Assembly (NCBI GenBank): GCA_018671515.1
Contig: JABHHN010000041.1
Coordinates: 1 to 36,817, forward strand
Source: an archaeon
GTDB lineage: Archaea; Nanobdellota; Nanobdellia; Woesearchaeales; GW2011-AR15
DNA length: 36,817 nt
Direction: 5' to 3'
The translations under genes were made by a program, and so were the position numbers. Below the pieces are notes generated by a model that saw only the letters and a list, made by a program, of their open reading frames with translations, was not told the DNA's origin and did no database searches. This document shows positions 14,858 through 23,838 of the stretch, one piece after another; position 1 is the stretch's first letter; every line of letters starts with the position of its first letter.

Positions 14858-15673
14858 TTAATCTGTTTTAAAATTTATTACTTCATCATATCTAAATACT
14901 GGTCCATCAAGACATGTCAGTTTTCCTTGTATCATACAATGACAGCATAATCCAAATGCACAATACATAAGCCTTTCAGCACTTATGAATATCTGTTTAT
15001 TATTGAATCCTTTAGATTTTAAAATTTTGATTGATTTTTCCATCATTATTGGAGGTCCGCAGATGAATACAACAGTATTTTCATTTGTAATTTTTTCTTT
15101 TTCTATAGTTTGTGTGATAAAACCAACATTACCTGAATAACAGGTCTTTGAAGGAATTGTGTCAACACTTAGATGTACTTTGAAATTATCATCCCATATT
15201 TTTTGTTTATGTGAAAATAATATGTCTCCAGGAGAACGATAACCAATAAATAATATTACGTCTCCAAATTCTTTTCTTTTTCTCTCAACATATTCTATTG
15301 CACCTTTTAGTGGGGCAACACCACAACCTCCACCAATAAAAATAATATTATTTCCTTTCAAATTATCCATTGGATATCCTTTACCATATGGACCTCTTAC
15401 AAGTAAAGTATCTCCTTTTTTTAGATTAAATAATGCATTTGTAACATTACCAACTTTTCTAATGCTTATTTCTAGATATTTTTTTGAGTATGATGAAATT
15501 GAAATTGGTGCTTCACCTATTCCAGGTATGCTTACTTGTATGAATTGACCTGGATCATGATCTACTTGCCAGTCAAGTCTAAGTGTAAAAGTATCTGCAG
15601 ATTCATTTTTTTTCTTTAGAATCTTAATTGGAAATGGAATGTATTCATTATTTGTCTTTATTGTTTTTGTCAT
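14858..15673 (-). CDS. hydG: Hydrogenase FAD/NAD(P)-binding subunit (sulfhydrogenase gamma type)
   Basis: Diaphorase-like subunit passing electrons between NAD(P)H and the hydrogenase Fe-S chain. The ferredoxin-reductase fold is visible: FTLRLDWQVDHDPGQFIQVSIPG for FAD binding, VRGPYGKGYP, the NAD-site GGGCGVAPLKGAIEY, and FICGPPIMMEKSI. A C-terminal 2Fe-2S motif is formed by CAFGLCCHCMIQGKLTC. Length is 271 residues. Its ATG overlaps the hydB stop (ATGA). It is homologous to the PyrK/HydG family; the hydrogenase context decides the name. Confidence 0.92.
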   Translation of the reverse strand: MTKTIKTNNEYIPFPIKILKKKNESADTFTLRLDWQVDHDPGQFIQVSIPGIGEAPISISSYSKKYLEISIRKVGNVTNALFNLKKGDTLLVRGPYGKGYPMDNLKGNNIIFIGGGCGVAPLKGAIEYVERKRKEFGDVILFIGYRSPGDILFSHKQKIWDDNFKVHLSVDTIPSKTCYSGNVGFITQTIEKEKITNENTVVFICGPPIMMEKSIKILKSKGFNNKQIFISAERLMYCAFGLCCHCMIQGKLTCLDGPVFRYDEVINFKTD

Positions 15674-16653
15674 TTTTCTTTCATCTCATTAATGATTTCA
15701 ACAAAATCTATTTCAGTTGGACAATGTGTTATGCATCTTCCGCACCCTACACACATTTCGATATTATATCTTTCTTTAAAATATTGCAATTGATGATATA
15801 TTCTATGTTTGAATCTCTCTTCTCTGTTTTCTCTAAAAACATGATTTCCTGCAACTTTTGTAAATGATTTTAATTGACATGATGACCATTCACGTAATCT
15901 TTCTCCTTTCTGTAAATCAGAAAGTGTCACTTCATCTTTTATTTCATGACAATAACATGTTGGGCAAAGCGTTGTACATGCAGCACATGATATACATTTG
16001 TCTACTCCTTTTTTCCAATCAGGATTATCTTGCAATTTGGAAATATCTTTTTTCTTTAGTCTATTTGTAAAATCAATTTTTTTATGTTCTTCATTTAGTT
16101 TTATGTTGGTTTTAGAAAATAATTCTTTGCTTGAATTAATTAGATTTTCTCCTTTTTTAGTTCCAACATGTACAAAGTAATGTGATTCATCCTCCCAGAA
16201 CATCAAATCATAATGATCACCCAAATCCATTGAACCACAGAAACAATATTTTGAAGGAGCAGTTTTGCAATGATATCCAATTAGTATTGCATCTTCTCTT
16301 TGTGCAGAATAATAAGGATCTTTATGTTTCTCCATGAAAATAAAATCTTGATGTTTTACAGCATTTAAGTCACATCTTCTGACACCAAAGAAAACCCTTG
16401 TTTTTGAGGGTTTTTCTATCTCGACTTTTATTTTATTTTTATCAAATGAGAATAATTTTTCTCTGTCTCTAAAAAAGAATTCTTTTAAAGGAAAGTCAGC
16501 ATTTGTATCAAGATAAATTTTTTCTGGACTTTCAATTTTTTCAAATCTGATTGCATCAGTTTTTATTGGTGCATATAATTCATTTTTTTGGATAATATTA
16601 TTTAGAAATTTTGATAAGTCAGTTTTTTGTATTTGATAAAAAAATTCATCCAA
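15670..16653 (-). CDS. hydB: Hydrogenase Fe-S subunit (sulfhydrogenase beta type)
   Basis: Subunit with two 4Fe-4S motifs, CISCAACTTLCPTCYC and CVGCGRCITHCPTEIDF, and an N-terminal part with RCDLNAVKHQDFIF and HCKTAPSKYCFC. It is 327 residues, like HydB of Thermococcales, and transfers electrons within the cytoplasmic complex. The start is TTG 16653: a stop lies immediately upstream in frame, and GAGGGTG about 8 nt before is a strong ribosome site. It is the first gene of the operon. Confidence 0.92.
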   Translation of the reverse strand: MDEFFYQIQKTDLSKFLNNIIQKNELYAPIKTDAIRFEKIESPEKIYLDTNADFPLKEFFFRDREKLFSFDKNKIKVEIEKPSKTRVFFGVRRCDLNAVKHQDFIFMEKHKDPYYSAQREDAILIGYHCKTAPSKYCFCGSMDLGDHYDLMFWEDESHYFVHVGTKKGENLINSSKELFSKTNIKLNEEHKKIDFTNRLKKKDISKLQDNPDWKKGVDKCISCAACTTLCPTCYCHEIKDEVTLSDLQKGERLREWSSCQLKSFTKVAGNHVFRENREERFKHRIYHQLQYFKERYNIEMCVGCGRCITHCPTEIDFVEIINEMKEK

Positions 16654-16705
16654 AGTCTTTCACACCCTCATTTTTAATTTTAGCTTAATATTTTTTATTT
16701 GTTGA

Positions 16706-16716
16706 AATATATATAT
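16706..16716 (-). promoter_or_regulatory. hyd operon promoter (TATA box)
   Basis: On the minus strand an ATATATATATT-type box lies about 55 nt upstream of the hydB TTG. Transcription would begin about 34 nt before the start, leaving room for the GAGGGTG ribosome site. Nothing obvious flanks it as an operator. Confidence 0.4.
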
Positions 16717-16798
16717 GTTTTGGTTAAGAAAAATGTTTTAGTTAATGTTTTGCTTTAAATTATATTTTTATTTTTTTTAGTCACTAGTGTTTGCCATA

Positions 16799-16872
16799 GT
16801 AGGAAGCTTGCGCTCCCTACATTGAATAAGTGAAGAAACTTTGTGATTCAATTATGAAGCCAAGGGCTTCAT
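16799..16872. repeat. Hairpin-rich intergenic element, copy D
   Basis: Three inverted repeats: GTAGG-(A)-AGC/GCT-(C)-CCTAC (16799-16820), ATTGAAT/ATTCAAT (16821-16827 and 16846-16852) and ATGAAGCC-AAG-GGCTTCAT (16854-16872). The last resembles GCAAGCCAAGGGCTTGC of copy C. It lies between hydB and the downstream-facing membrane protein gene, beyond the hyd promoter. Confidence 0.45.
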
Positions 16873-16930
16873 CATGGGGTTAAATTAGTAATAAAAAAAA
16901 GAAATATTCATTTATGTATTTAAAAAAATA

Positions 16931-17467
16931 TTATCTCATCAAATAAAATATAAATTCTGAAAAAGTCAAGATATAAAAACTATCTACAAAAATCTTTACA
17001 ATTAAATTAATCATTTCTTTATGTTTAGGTGTTCCAAAACTAATGCTTCCAAAAAAAGCAATTACGTGATGTAAAATAATTAATGAAAATGCAATATATA
17101 AAAAAGGTAATTTTAAGAAAAATAATGAAGCATAATTAATTAAAATTATTAAAGTTAAATAAAATAATGTTGTATGGTCAAAAGAACCACCTGCAAGAAC
17201 CATTGGGATTATTCCAGAAGCAATTATGAACATTATTGCTCCAAAAATTCCTATATCTCTTGAAAATACTAAACTTAAAAAAATAACAGGGCTAATATCT
17301 ATTGGTAATTTGATATAATAATTAATATATGTAAATGTTGAAACAATTAAAGTTAAAATAAAAAATATTGATATTTTTCTAAATACAATAATACACATTA
17401 TAAGTAATGTAAAAAAAAGTAAATATGTACTAATATTAAATCTTTTTTTGAATATATTTTTTATCAA
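16931..17467 (-). CDS. Polytopic membrane protein, unknown
   Basis: I do not recognise this 178-residue protein. About six hydrophobic segments span nearly the whole length, with short basic loops. The only plausible start is TTG at 17467, because no ATG occurs before residue 24. A TATA-like stretch lies about 20-25 nt upstream on the minus strand, which would make a leaderless TTG mRNA. It is divergent from the PDH operon. The arrangement resembles small MreD-like or transporter membrane domains, but I cannot assign it. Confidence 0.65.
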   Translation of the reverse strand: MIKNIFKKRFNISTYLLFFTLLIMCIIVFRKISIFFILTLIVSTFTYINYYIKLPIDISPVIFLSLVFSRDIGIFGAIMFIIASGIIPMVLAGGSFDHTTLFYLTLIILINYASLFFLKLPFLYIAFSLIILHHVIAFFGSISFGTPKHKEMINLIVKIFVDSFYILTFSEFIFYLMR

Positions 17468-17529
17468 ATTATTTTTTATAGATTATAAATTATATTAAAA
17501 TTTTTATGATTTTGTTCTTATTTTAACGC

Positions 17530-17539
17530 AAGATTTAAA
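17530..17539 (+). promoter_or_regulatory. PDH operon promoter (TATA box)
   Basis: ATTTAAATAC lies about 55 nt before the GTG start of the E1 alpha gene; transcription would start near 17560. An AAGGTGA ribosome site at about 17576-17582 then precedes GTG 17590. Confidence 0.45.
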
Positions 17540-17589
17540 TACATAAAAATAGAAGAAAGGTATAATAAAAAAAATAAGGTGAAGACATA

Positions 17590-18648
17590 GTGAAAAAGAT
17601 AATACAAAAATTTGAAGTTGAATACTTACAAGTTCTAGATGAAAAAGGCAATGCAGATGAAAAACAGATGCCTAAATTAACTGATGTTCAAATAAAAAAA
17701 ATCTATGAGATGATGATTTTGGTAAGAGCATTTGATGATAGGTCATTTTCATTACAAAGACAAGGAAGAATTGGTTCATACCTGCAAGTTAAAGGTCAGG
17801 AAGCATCTCAAGTTGGATCTGTATTTTTTCTAAAAGATAAAGATTGGGTTGTTCCTATGTATAGGAGCAGCGGTGCACTTATTGCAAGAAAACATCCAAT
17901 GTATATGTTATATCAATATTGGGGTGGTGATGAGCGAGGACTTAAAAGTCCAGCAGGTGTAAATAATCTTCCAATATCAATTCCAGTAGGAACACAGACA
18001 GCACATGGTTCAGGAATTGGTTGGGCATCAAAATTAAAAAAAGAAAAAACAATTGCCTTGACTTTTTTTGGAGATGGTGCAACATCAAAATCAGAATTTC
18101 ATACTGGATTGAATTTTGCAGGAGTTTTTGGAACAAACACAGTTTTTGTTTGTGAAAATAATCAATATGCAATTTCAACACCAAGAGAAAAACAGACACA
18201 TGCAAAGACAATTGCACAAAAAGCAATTGCATATGGAATTAAAGGAATTCAAGTTGATGGTAATGATATTTTTGCAGTTTTAAAAGTAGTAGGAGATGCA
18301 ATAGATAATGCAAGAAAAGGAATACCAACACTTGTAGAATGCATGACGTATAGGCGTGGTGATCACAGTACAAGTGATGATGCAAAAAAATATAGAAAAG
18401 ATGCTGAAGTAAAAGCATGGGAGAAAAAAGATCCTATTCTAAGACTTGAAAAATATATGAAAAATCAGAAATTATTAACTGATGCATATAAAAAATCAGT
18501 TGCAAAAAAAGCAACTAAAGAAGTTGATATGGCTGTGGAAAAATATGAAAAAATTCAACCTGCAAAAAAAGATGATATTTTTACATATATGTTTGAGGAA
18601 ATGCCTCAACAACTCCAGGAGCAATATGATGAGATGAGGAGGCGATAG
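17590..18648 (+). CDS. pdhA: Pyruvate/2-oxoacid dehydrogenase E1 component, alpha subunit
   Basis: Thiamine-diphosphate-dependent decarboxylase subunit. The ThDP motif starts at GDGATSKSEFHTGLNFAG and ends at ENNQYAIS. The phosphorylation-loop-like segment YRRGDHSTSDDAKKYR and the N-terminal MILVRAFDDRSFSLQRQGRIG are typical. It is 352 residues. GTG 17590 is the start, with AAGGTGA a few bases ahead. E1 beta follows after 2 nt. Substrate (pyruvate or branched-chain oxoacid) cannot be fixed from sequence alone. The complex is bacterial in type; in archaea it is known in scattered lineages. Confidence 0.88.
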   Translation: MKKIIQKFEVEYLQVLDEKGNADEKQMPKLTDVQIKKIYEMMILVRAFDDRSFSLQRQGRIGSYLQVKGQEASQVGSVFFLKDKDWVVPMYRSSGALIARKHPMYMLYQYWGGDERGLKSPAGVNNLPISIPVGTQTAHGSGIGWASKLKKEKTIALTFFGDGATSKSEFHTGLNFAGVFGTNTVFVCENNQYAISTPREKQTHAKTIAQKAIAYGIKGIQVDGNDIFAVLKVVGDAIDNARKGIPTLVECMTYRRGDHSTSDDAKKYRKDAEVKAWEKKDPILRLEKYMKNQKLLTDAYKKSVAKKATKEVDMAVEKYEKIQPAKKDDIFTYMFEEMPQQLQEQYDEMRRR

Positions 18649-18650
18649 AA

Positions 18651-19625
18651 ATGACTAAGATGAATATGATAGATGCAATAAAAAGTGCCTTAGACTCAGA
18701 AATGAAAAAAGACAAATCTGTAATAGTTATAGGTGAAGATGTAGGAATAAATGGTGGGGTTTTTAGAGCTACAGATGGACTTTTTAAAAAATATGGTCCA
18801 GATAGGGTAATTGACACACCACTAACTGAAGAAGGTATAATGGGAAATGCAGTAGGTCTTGCATTAAATGGATTAAAACCAGTTGTTGAAATTCAGTTTA
18901 GTGCATTCATGGCACCAGCATTTGATCAGATATTTACACACGCTTCAAAAATGAGAACTAGAAGTAGGGGAAGATTCACATGTCCATTAGTTGTAAGAGG
19001 TCCTTCAGGTGGAGGAATAAGAGCTCTTGAATTACATTGTGAAAATCCAGAAGCATATTATGCACATATACCTGGTGTAAAGGTTGTATATCCTTCAACA
19101 CCATATGATGCAAAAGGTTTGCTAATTTCTGCAATAAGAGATCCTGATCCAGTAATATTTTTAGAGCCTATGAGAATCTATAGAGCAATAAAAGAAGAAG
19201 TTCCTGATAAAGCATATACAATTCCATTGGGAAAAGCAAAAGTTGTAAGAGAAGGAACTGATTTAACAGTCGTATCTTGGGGTGCAATGGTTAAGTATGC
19301 TGGTGATGCAATTGAAAAAATTGCTGATAAGATTGATGTTGAATTAATTGATCTAAGAACAATATATCCATTTGATATAAATGCAATTCTAAAATCACTT
19401 GAAAAGACTGGTAAATTAGTAATCATCCATGAAGCTCCAAAGACATCAGGATTTGGTGCAGAAATTGCAGCATCAGTTGCAGAAAAAGGACTTGATTATC
19501 TTGAGGCTCCTATTAAGAGGATCACAGGATATGACACAGCACTTCCTTTTGCAAAGATGGAGCTTGACTGGATTCCAAGTGAAGAAAGAATCATTAAAGG
19601 AATCAAGGAAGTAATGGATTATTAG
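18651..19625 (+). CDS. pdhB: Pyruvate/2-oxoacid dehydrogenase E1 component, beta subunit
   Basis: Partner of E1 alpha in the alpha2beta2 decarboxylase. Characteristic segments are VIGEDVGINGGVFRATDGL, DTPLTEEGIMGNAVGLALNGLKPVVEIQF, VVRGPSGGGIRALELHCENPEAYYAHIPGVKVVYPSTPYDAKGLL and the C-terminal TGYDTALPFAKMEL. It is 324 residues, the family's normal size. ATG 18651 lies 2 nt after the E1 alpha stop, with GAGGAGGCGATAG just ahead as a ribosome site. A lipoprotein gene separates it from E2. Confidence 0.9.
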   Translation: MTKMNMIDAIKSALDSEMKKDKSVIVIGEDVGINGGVFRATDGLFKKYGPDRVIDTPLTEEGIMGNAVGLALNGLKPVVEIQFSAFMAPAFDQIFTHASKMRTRSRGRFTCPLVVRGPSGGGIRALELHCENPEAYYAHIPGVKVVYPSTPYDAKGLLISAIRDPDPVIFLEPMRIYRAIKEEVPDKAYTIPLGKAKVVREGTDLTVVSWGAMVKYAGDAIEKIADKIDVELIDLRTIYPFDINAILKSLEKTGKLVIIHEAPKTSGFGAEIAASVAEKGLDYLEAPIKRITGYDTALPFAKMELDWIPSEERIIKGIKEVMDY

Positions 19626-19698
19626 TTTTTTTATTTTATTTTATAAATTATTTTTTTAGAAAAGTATTTTAATTCTGGTTTTATTTTATATATAATAT

Positions 19699-20376
19699 AT
19701 GAAAAAATCATTTATTGTTTTGATATTTATTATTGTTTTAATTTCTTCTTGTGCTTCTAAGTCTAATTTAGTACAAACAGTAATGATTTCAATTGATTCA
19801 GAATCAAAAAAACTTTGTACTTATGAAGATGAATTAGATAATGATGAAGCAATCGGACAAATTTCAGAATTGGTTATTGCAAGTTCTAATAATGATAAAT
19901 CATTTGATGGGAGTACAGCAAGTTGTGTTTCTCAAAATGCAATGGCGTTTGAAGGGAGATGTTGTATTCCAAATTTTGGTGATATTAATGAGATAAAAAA
20001 TTATATGGGTTTTGTTAAGATATTAGGTGAAGATAAATTAGGAGATGATAAAAATATTATATCACATGGTTTTCAAATTGGAAATTATTTAGTCTTAACA
20101 AGTCATGCTGTAAATTCAGTAGAAAATGGTGAATATATTTTTGAAAGGCTAGATGGAGAAATTATAGAATTTACTGTTTCAAATGAAAATAAAATATGTG
20201 GGATGCATATTAGAGGTGATGATAATATCATGCTTGGTTTTTTATTCGAGACAATTTATAAGGAAAATTTTGAGATTTATCAAATATTACAAGGATTAAA
20301 AACTACGGAAGAAATGAAGGAAGAAAAAGGATTGGTATATCCAATAATAACTCCAACATCTGAACCATTTGAATAA
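19699..20376 (+). CDS. Lipoprotein of unknown function
   Basis: A 225-residue exported protein with a hydrophobic signal (KKSFIVLIFIIVLISSC) whose lipobox ISSC puts the modified cysteine at about residue 18. The mature part has further cysteines (CTYEDE, ASCVSQN, GRCCIPNF, KICGMH) that could form disulfides. I do not recognise the fold. It lies in the same direction as, and between, PDH E1 beta and E2, with 73 and 113 nt gaps; E2 has its own TATA box, so the grouping may be accidental. Confidence 0.72.
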   Translation: MKKSFIVLIFIIVLISSCASKSNLVQTVMISIDSESKKLCTYEDELDNDEAIGQISELVIASSNNDKSFDGSTASCVSQNAMAFEGRCCIPNFGDINEIKNYMGFVKILGEDKLGDDKNIISHGFQIGNYLVLTSHAVNSVENGEYIFERLDGEIIEFTVSNENKICGMHIRGDDNIMLGFLFETIYKENFEIYQILQGLKTTEEMKEEKGLVYPIITPTSEPFE

Positions 20377-20405
20377 TAAAATAAATTTCTTTACTAAAGA
20401 ATAAA

Positions 20406-20417
20406 TTTTATATACTT
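20406..20417 (+). promoter_or_regulatory. E2 gene promoter (TATA box)
   Basis: TTTATATACTTA lies about 80 nt before ATG 20490; transcription would start near 20437. A GGGTGAGG ribosome site (about 20476-20483) follows, so E2 can be expressed separately from E1. Confidence 0.4.
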
Positions 20418-20489
20418 AACACTTCTTTTTAATTCATAATTAATAGAAATTATAATTATAATTAATAAAAAATATGGGTGAGGATGTAA

Positions 20490-21719
20490 ATGGTATTTGA
20501 ATTTAAGTTTCCAGATGTTGGTGAAGGAATTCACGAAGGAGAAATTGTAAAGTGGCTTGTGAAAGTTGGAGATAAAGTAAAAGCAGATCAAAATATTGCA
20601 GAAATTGAAACTGACAAAGCAATAGTTGAAATACCATGTCCTAAAACAGGAATCATCCATAAAATATTTCATAAAGAAGGTGAAATAATTAAAGTTGGGG
20701 ATGTACTAGTTGAAGTTGATGATGGAAGTGCTCCTAAAAAACCAGTCGCACAAAAAAAAGAATCACCTAAGAAAAAACCAAAAGATGAACATTATACTGG
20801 AAGTGTAATTGGATTTTTAGAAGAAGCAAGTGATGATGAACCAAAAAAGAAAGTAACAAGATCACAAAAAGAAGCAAGAAAAAGAGTTAGAGCAACTCCA
20901 AAAGTAAGAAGACTTGCTAAAGTTCTAAAAGTTGATATAAATTTAATTTCTGGAACTGGTCCTGGTGGAAGAATTATTGAAAAAGATATTCATAAGTCAG
21001 CAGACCCAGGAGAAAAAGTAGTTAAAGAACATGGAAAAGTAAAAAGAGTTCCATTTAAAGGATTAAGAAAGACTGTTGCAGATAAAATGTTAAAGGCAGA
21101 TAAATCAACTGTGCCTGTTACAAATTTTTATGATTGTGATGTAACATCATTGTGGGATTTAAGAGAATCAGAAAAAGAAAAAGCTACAAAAAAAGGTGTG
21201 AAGTTAACATTCTTACCTTATATAATAAAAGCAACAGTTAGTGCACTTAAGAAAAACCCAATGTTAAATTCAAGTCTTGATGAAGGAACAATTCTTATAA
21301 AACAATATTATAATATTGGTTTTGCAGTTGATACAGAAGATGGTTTAATTGTACCTGTAATAAAAGATTGTGATAAAAAAAATATGTATAAAATTGCAAA
21401 AGAATTAAGTGACTTTTCAGTAAAAGCAAGAGACAGAAAACTTACAATTGAACAGATGAAAGGTGGATCATTTTCTATTTCAAATTTGGGATCAATTGGT
21501 GTTAAGTATTTTACTCCAATAATTAATTATCCAGAATGTGCAATTTTAGGTGTGGGACGAATTGAAGACAAACCAAGAGTAGTTGATGATAAAGTTGTGA
21601 TTAGAAAGATTCTACCATTATCTGTTAGTTATGATCATAGACTAATTGATGGTGCAACAGCATCAAGATTTATGGTTGATTTGATGGCGTTGTTAGTGGA
21701 ACCAAAGAAGATTAAGTGA
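20490..21719 (+). CDS. pdhC: Dihydrolipoyl acyltransferase (E2)
   Basis: Core of the 2-oxoacid dehydrogenase complex. Domains in order: a single lipoyl domain (residues 1-78) with the lipoylated Lys43 in ETDKA; a charged linker; a peripheral-subunit-binding domain near 133-170 (ATPKVRRLAKVLKVDINLISGTGPGGRIIEKD); and the acyltransferase domain with catalytic HRLIDG (His383, Asp387). It is 409 residues. It has its own promoter and SD. E3 (dihydrolipoyl dehydrogenase) is absent from the window. The next gene is convergent and abuts it without a gap. Confidence 0.9.
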   Translation: MVFEFKFPDVGEGIHEGEIVKWLVKVGDKVKADQNIAEIETDKAIVEIPCPKTGIIHKIFHKEGEIIKVGDVLVEVDDGSAPKKPVAQKKESPKKKPKDEHYTGSVIGFLEEASDDEPKKKVTRSQKEARKRVRATPKVRRLAKVLKVDINLISGTGPGGRIIEKDIHKSADPGEKVVKEHGKVKRVPFKGLRKTVADKMLKADKSTVPVTNFYDCDVTSLWDLRESEKEKATKKGVKLTFLPYIIKATVSALKKNPMLNSSLDEGTILIKQYYNIGFAVDTEDGLIVPVIKDCDKKNMYKIAKELSDFSVKARDRKLTIEQMKGGSFSISNLGSIGVKYFTPIINYPECAILGVGRIEDKPRVVDDKVVIRKILPLSVSYDHRLIDGATASRFMVDLMALLVEPKKIK

Positions 21720-22226
21720 TTATAGTTTTGATGGGAACATAATATTTGTTGCATAATAAAACATCAAAATTATTAGAGCAACAAATGTAATAATTAAAAA
21801 TATTTGATATTTTTTAATTTTTTTATAATCTTCTTGAAGTTTAGGATTGTTATTCAGAAACTCATAATATTCAATTCTTCTTTTCCAATTATTTAGATAT
21901 GTGGTTTGATTGAAATAATTTATATTTTTAATATAAGAAATTGAAAAATTGTATTCATTGAAATATTTGAATTTATTAGGGTATTTTTTTTTAAGCTTGG
22001 AATTTATTCTTTTAAATTTGTATACTGTTATTAATAATTCAATAAGTAGGATAATTGTAAGGTTAATAATAATTACCACCAATGTAAACTCTTCAATATT
22101 TAATTTATAGTTGGATAAATATTTTTCACCAAATTTTGCAACAAGATATATTATAGAAATTATAATTACTAAAATTAAAGCTCTTTTTGTTCTAAAGTTA
22201 ATTATTTCATTAATTTTATTAACCAT
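21720..22226 (-). CDS. Membrane protein, unknown
   Basis: A 168-residue protein with hydrophobic segments near residues 15-33, 46-69 and 140-162, separated by a basic, aromatic-rich loop (KKKYPNKFKYFNEYNF...NNWKRRIEYYEF). I do not recognise it. Its stop codon directly abuts the stop of E2, in convergent orientation. It faces away from the RNase HIII gene. Confidence 0.65.
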   Translation of the reverse strand: MVNKINEIINFRTKRALILVIIISIIYLVAKFGEKYLSNYKLNIEEFTLVVIIINLTIILLIELLITVYKFKRINSKLKKKYPNKFKYFNEYNFSISYIKNINYFNQTTYLNNWKRRIEYYEFLNNNPKLQEDYKKIKKYQIFLIITFVALIILMFYYATNIMFPSKL

Positions 22227-22335
22227 TTTGTTAATTTATATTCTTTTGATATTTAATTCTTTAGATTTTAAAATCAACCATCAAAACCTTCATTTCTAGT
22301 AAAATATTTAAACTCAAAATAAAAATTATGTATGT

Positions 22336-23187
22336 ATGGCAGTATTTTTAAATATGAAGAAGGAAGATCTAAAAAAATTAGAGCCATTAGGATTTTCACA
22401 TATTGAAACAAAAACACAGTATGAATTAGCAAGATTAACAGGTCCTTGCACTGCAATATTATATAGTTCTGGAAAATTACTTCTACAGGGAAAAAATGAT
22501 GAAATCAGAAAAGTAGTAGATTTTTTAGTAATAGGTGGATATTCTGATTTTATAGAAAACAAAGTAAAAGAAACATTAGATAATGACCCAATAAAAGTAC
22601 GAGGAACTATAATTGGAACAGATGAGACACTTAAAGGAGATACATTTGGTGGATTAGTTGTTGGAGGTTTTCTTGGAGATAGAAAAATTGGAAAAAAACT
22701 TAATTCAATGGGTGTCAAAGATTCAAAAAGAATTGAAGACCGAGAAATAATATATATTGCAAAAGAAATAATGAAAAAATTTCCTAAAAATTATTTTATT
22801 AGAATAATATCACCAAAGGAATATAATTTATTTATGGGGAAATCTAACATTACAACTCTTTTGAATTTTTTACACGAGGAATGTCATAAAAAGCTTTTTG
22901 ATAAAGATGCTGTGCATGTTGTAGATAAATTTCCAGGTGCAACAGTTGGGGATATTTTAGAGACTAAGGCAGAGAGTAAATATATTGAAGTTGCAGCAGC
23001 ATCAATTCTTGCAAGGTATGCTGGTCTTGAACAATTAAAAACATTGGAACTTTATGCTGATTTTATAATTCCAAAAGGAAGTACTCATGTTCGTGGTGCT
23101 TTATTAAAATTAAAAAAGAATAAAAGACTTGACCCTGCTGATTTTGTAAAGTTACACTTTTCTAATGTAAGAGCAATATTTGGATAA
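22336..23187 (+). CDS. rnhC: Ribonuclease HIII
   Basis: Endonuclease that cuts RNA in RNA-DNA hybrids. An N-terminal substrate-binding (TBP-like) region of about 80 residues precedes the catalytic domain with GTDETLKGDTFGGL (Asp96, Glu97), the second metal Asp197 in HVVDKFPG, and the KAESKYIEVAAASILARY motif typical of RNase HIII rather than HII. It is 283 residues. The usual GxDExGxGDxFGP is altered to GTDETLKGDTFGG. A TATA-like ATATTTAAACT about 25 nt upstream of ATG 22336 suggests a leaderless mRNA. RNase HIII is mainly bacterial; most archaea use HII. Confidence 0.88.
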   Translation: MAVFLNMKKEDLKKLEPLGFSHIETKTQYELARLTGPCTAILYSSGKLLLQGKNDEIRKVVDFLVIGGYSDFIENKVKETLDNDPIKVRGTIIGTDETLKGDTFGGLVVGGFLGDRKIGKKLNSMGVKDSKRIEDREIIYIAKEIMKKFPKNYFIRIISPKEYNLFMGKSNITTLLNFLHEECHKKLFDKDAVHVVDKFPGATVGDILETKAESKYIEVAAASILARYAGLEQLKTLELYADFIIPKGSTHVRGALLKLKKNKRLDPADFVKLHFSNVRAIFG

Positions 23188-23202
23188 GAAAAAATAAAAA
23201 AA

Positions 23203-23766
23203 TCAATATTGTTGTGAAGCTAAAAATGTTTCAAGTCCAACTGTTTGCATAATATATTGCATACTTACTAAATATATTATAAATCCTATTGTAAAATAAA
23301 CAAATGTCACAGCAATTATTGTAGTCACTAAGTCTGTTTTGTAAAAATCCATTAATGATTTATAGATTGATGCATAAGCTATAATTATACCTTTAAGAAT
23401 GGCAATCCCACCTAATATAAGACCAACGTAAGGTATCTTAAATAATAAAGAACCTATGAGCAAGAACAGACTTAATATAGTGTATCCGTGAGAAAATGAA
23501 AATAATGTATCTATAAAATTACCTTTTCCAGTTACAATTCTTAAGAAAATATATGTCAGTTTTGAAATTATGAGTATAACTAATGCAATTCCAATAAAAG
23601 CAACAAGACTAGTAACCAAAGTTTCTTTTTCAAATCCAGTAAATGAAATTATTGTAAGTGCATAAAATAATGATGCAACAAGCATTAAAATTACTCCTTT
23701 TTTTAATATGTCTTCTTTTTTTATTTTTCTAGAATCATCAATGTGTTTTAAAATTTTTTTATACAT
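23203..23766 (-). CDS. Yip1-like membrane protein
   Basis: A 187-residue protein with a short basic cytoplasmic N-terminus and about five hydrophobic segments (roughly 26-44, 52-78, 90-112, 113-135 and 145-168). The pattern, with FSHGYTILSLFLLIGSLLF and VGLILGGIAILKGIIIAYASIYKSLM, resembles archaeal Yip1-domain proteins. Function is unknown. It is convergent with RNase HIII. Confidence 0.6.
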   Translation of the reverse strand: MYKKILKHIDDSRKIKKEDILKKGVILMLVASLFYALTIISFTGFEKETLVTSLVAFIGIALVILIISKLTYIFLRIVTGKGNFIDTLFSFSHGYTILSLFLLIGSLLFKIPYVGLILGGIAILKGIIIAYASIYKSLMDFYKTDLVTTIIAVTFVYFTIGFIIYLVSMQYIMQTVGLETFLASQQY

Positions 23767-23838
23767 ATAATCACCTAATATAAATTTAATATATTTACGT
23801 TTATATATTTTTTTATAAAATTTTTAATCACTAATCAA

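Noticed and set aside
14858-15673. Dihydroorotate dehydrogenase electron-transfer subunit (PyrK) instead of HydG
   Set aside because: The folds are alike, but overlap with hydB and the following hydD-hydA decide for the hydrogenase subunit.
20474-20500. Short ORF starting ATGGGTGAGGATG before E2, as another leader peptide
   Set aside because: Only eight codons with no unusual composition; the stretch is better read as the E2 ribosome-binding site.
20394-20672. 92-codon minus-strand frame over the E2 start
   Set aside because: It overlaps the conserved lipoyl-domain coding sequence and the E2 promoter and has no recognisable features.
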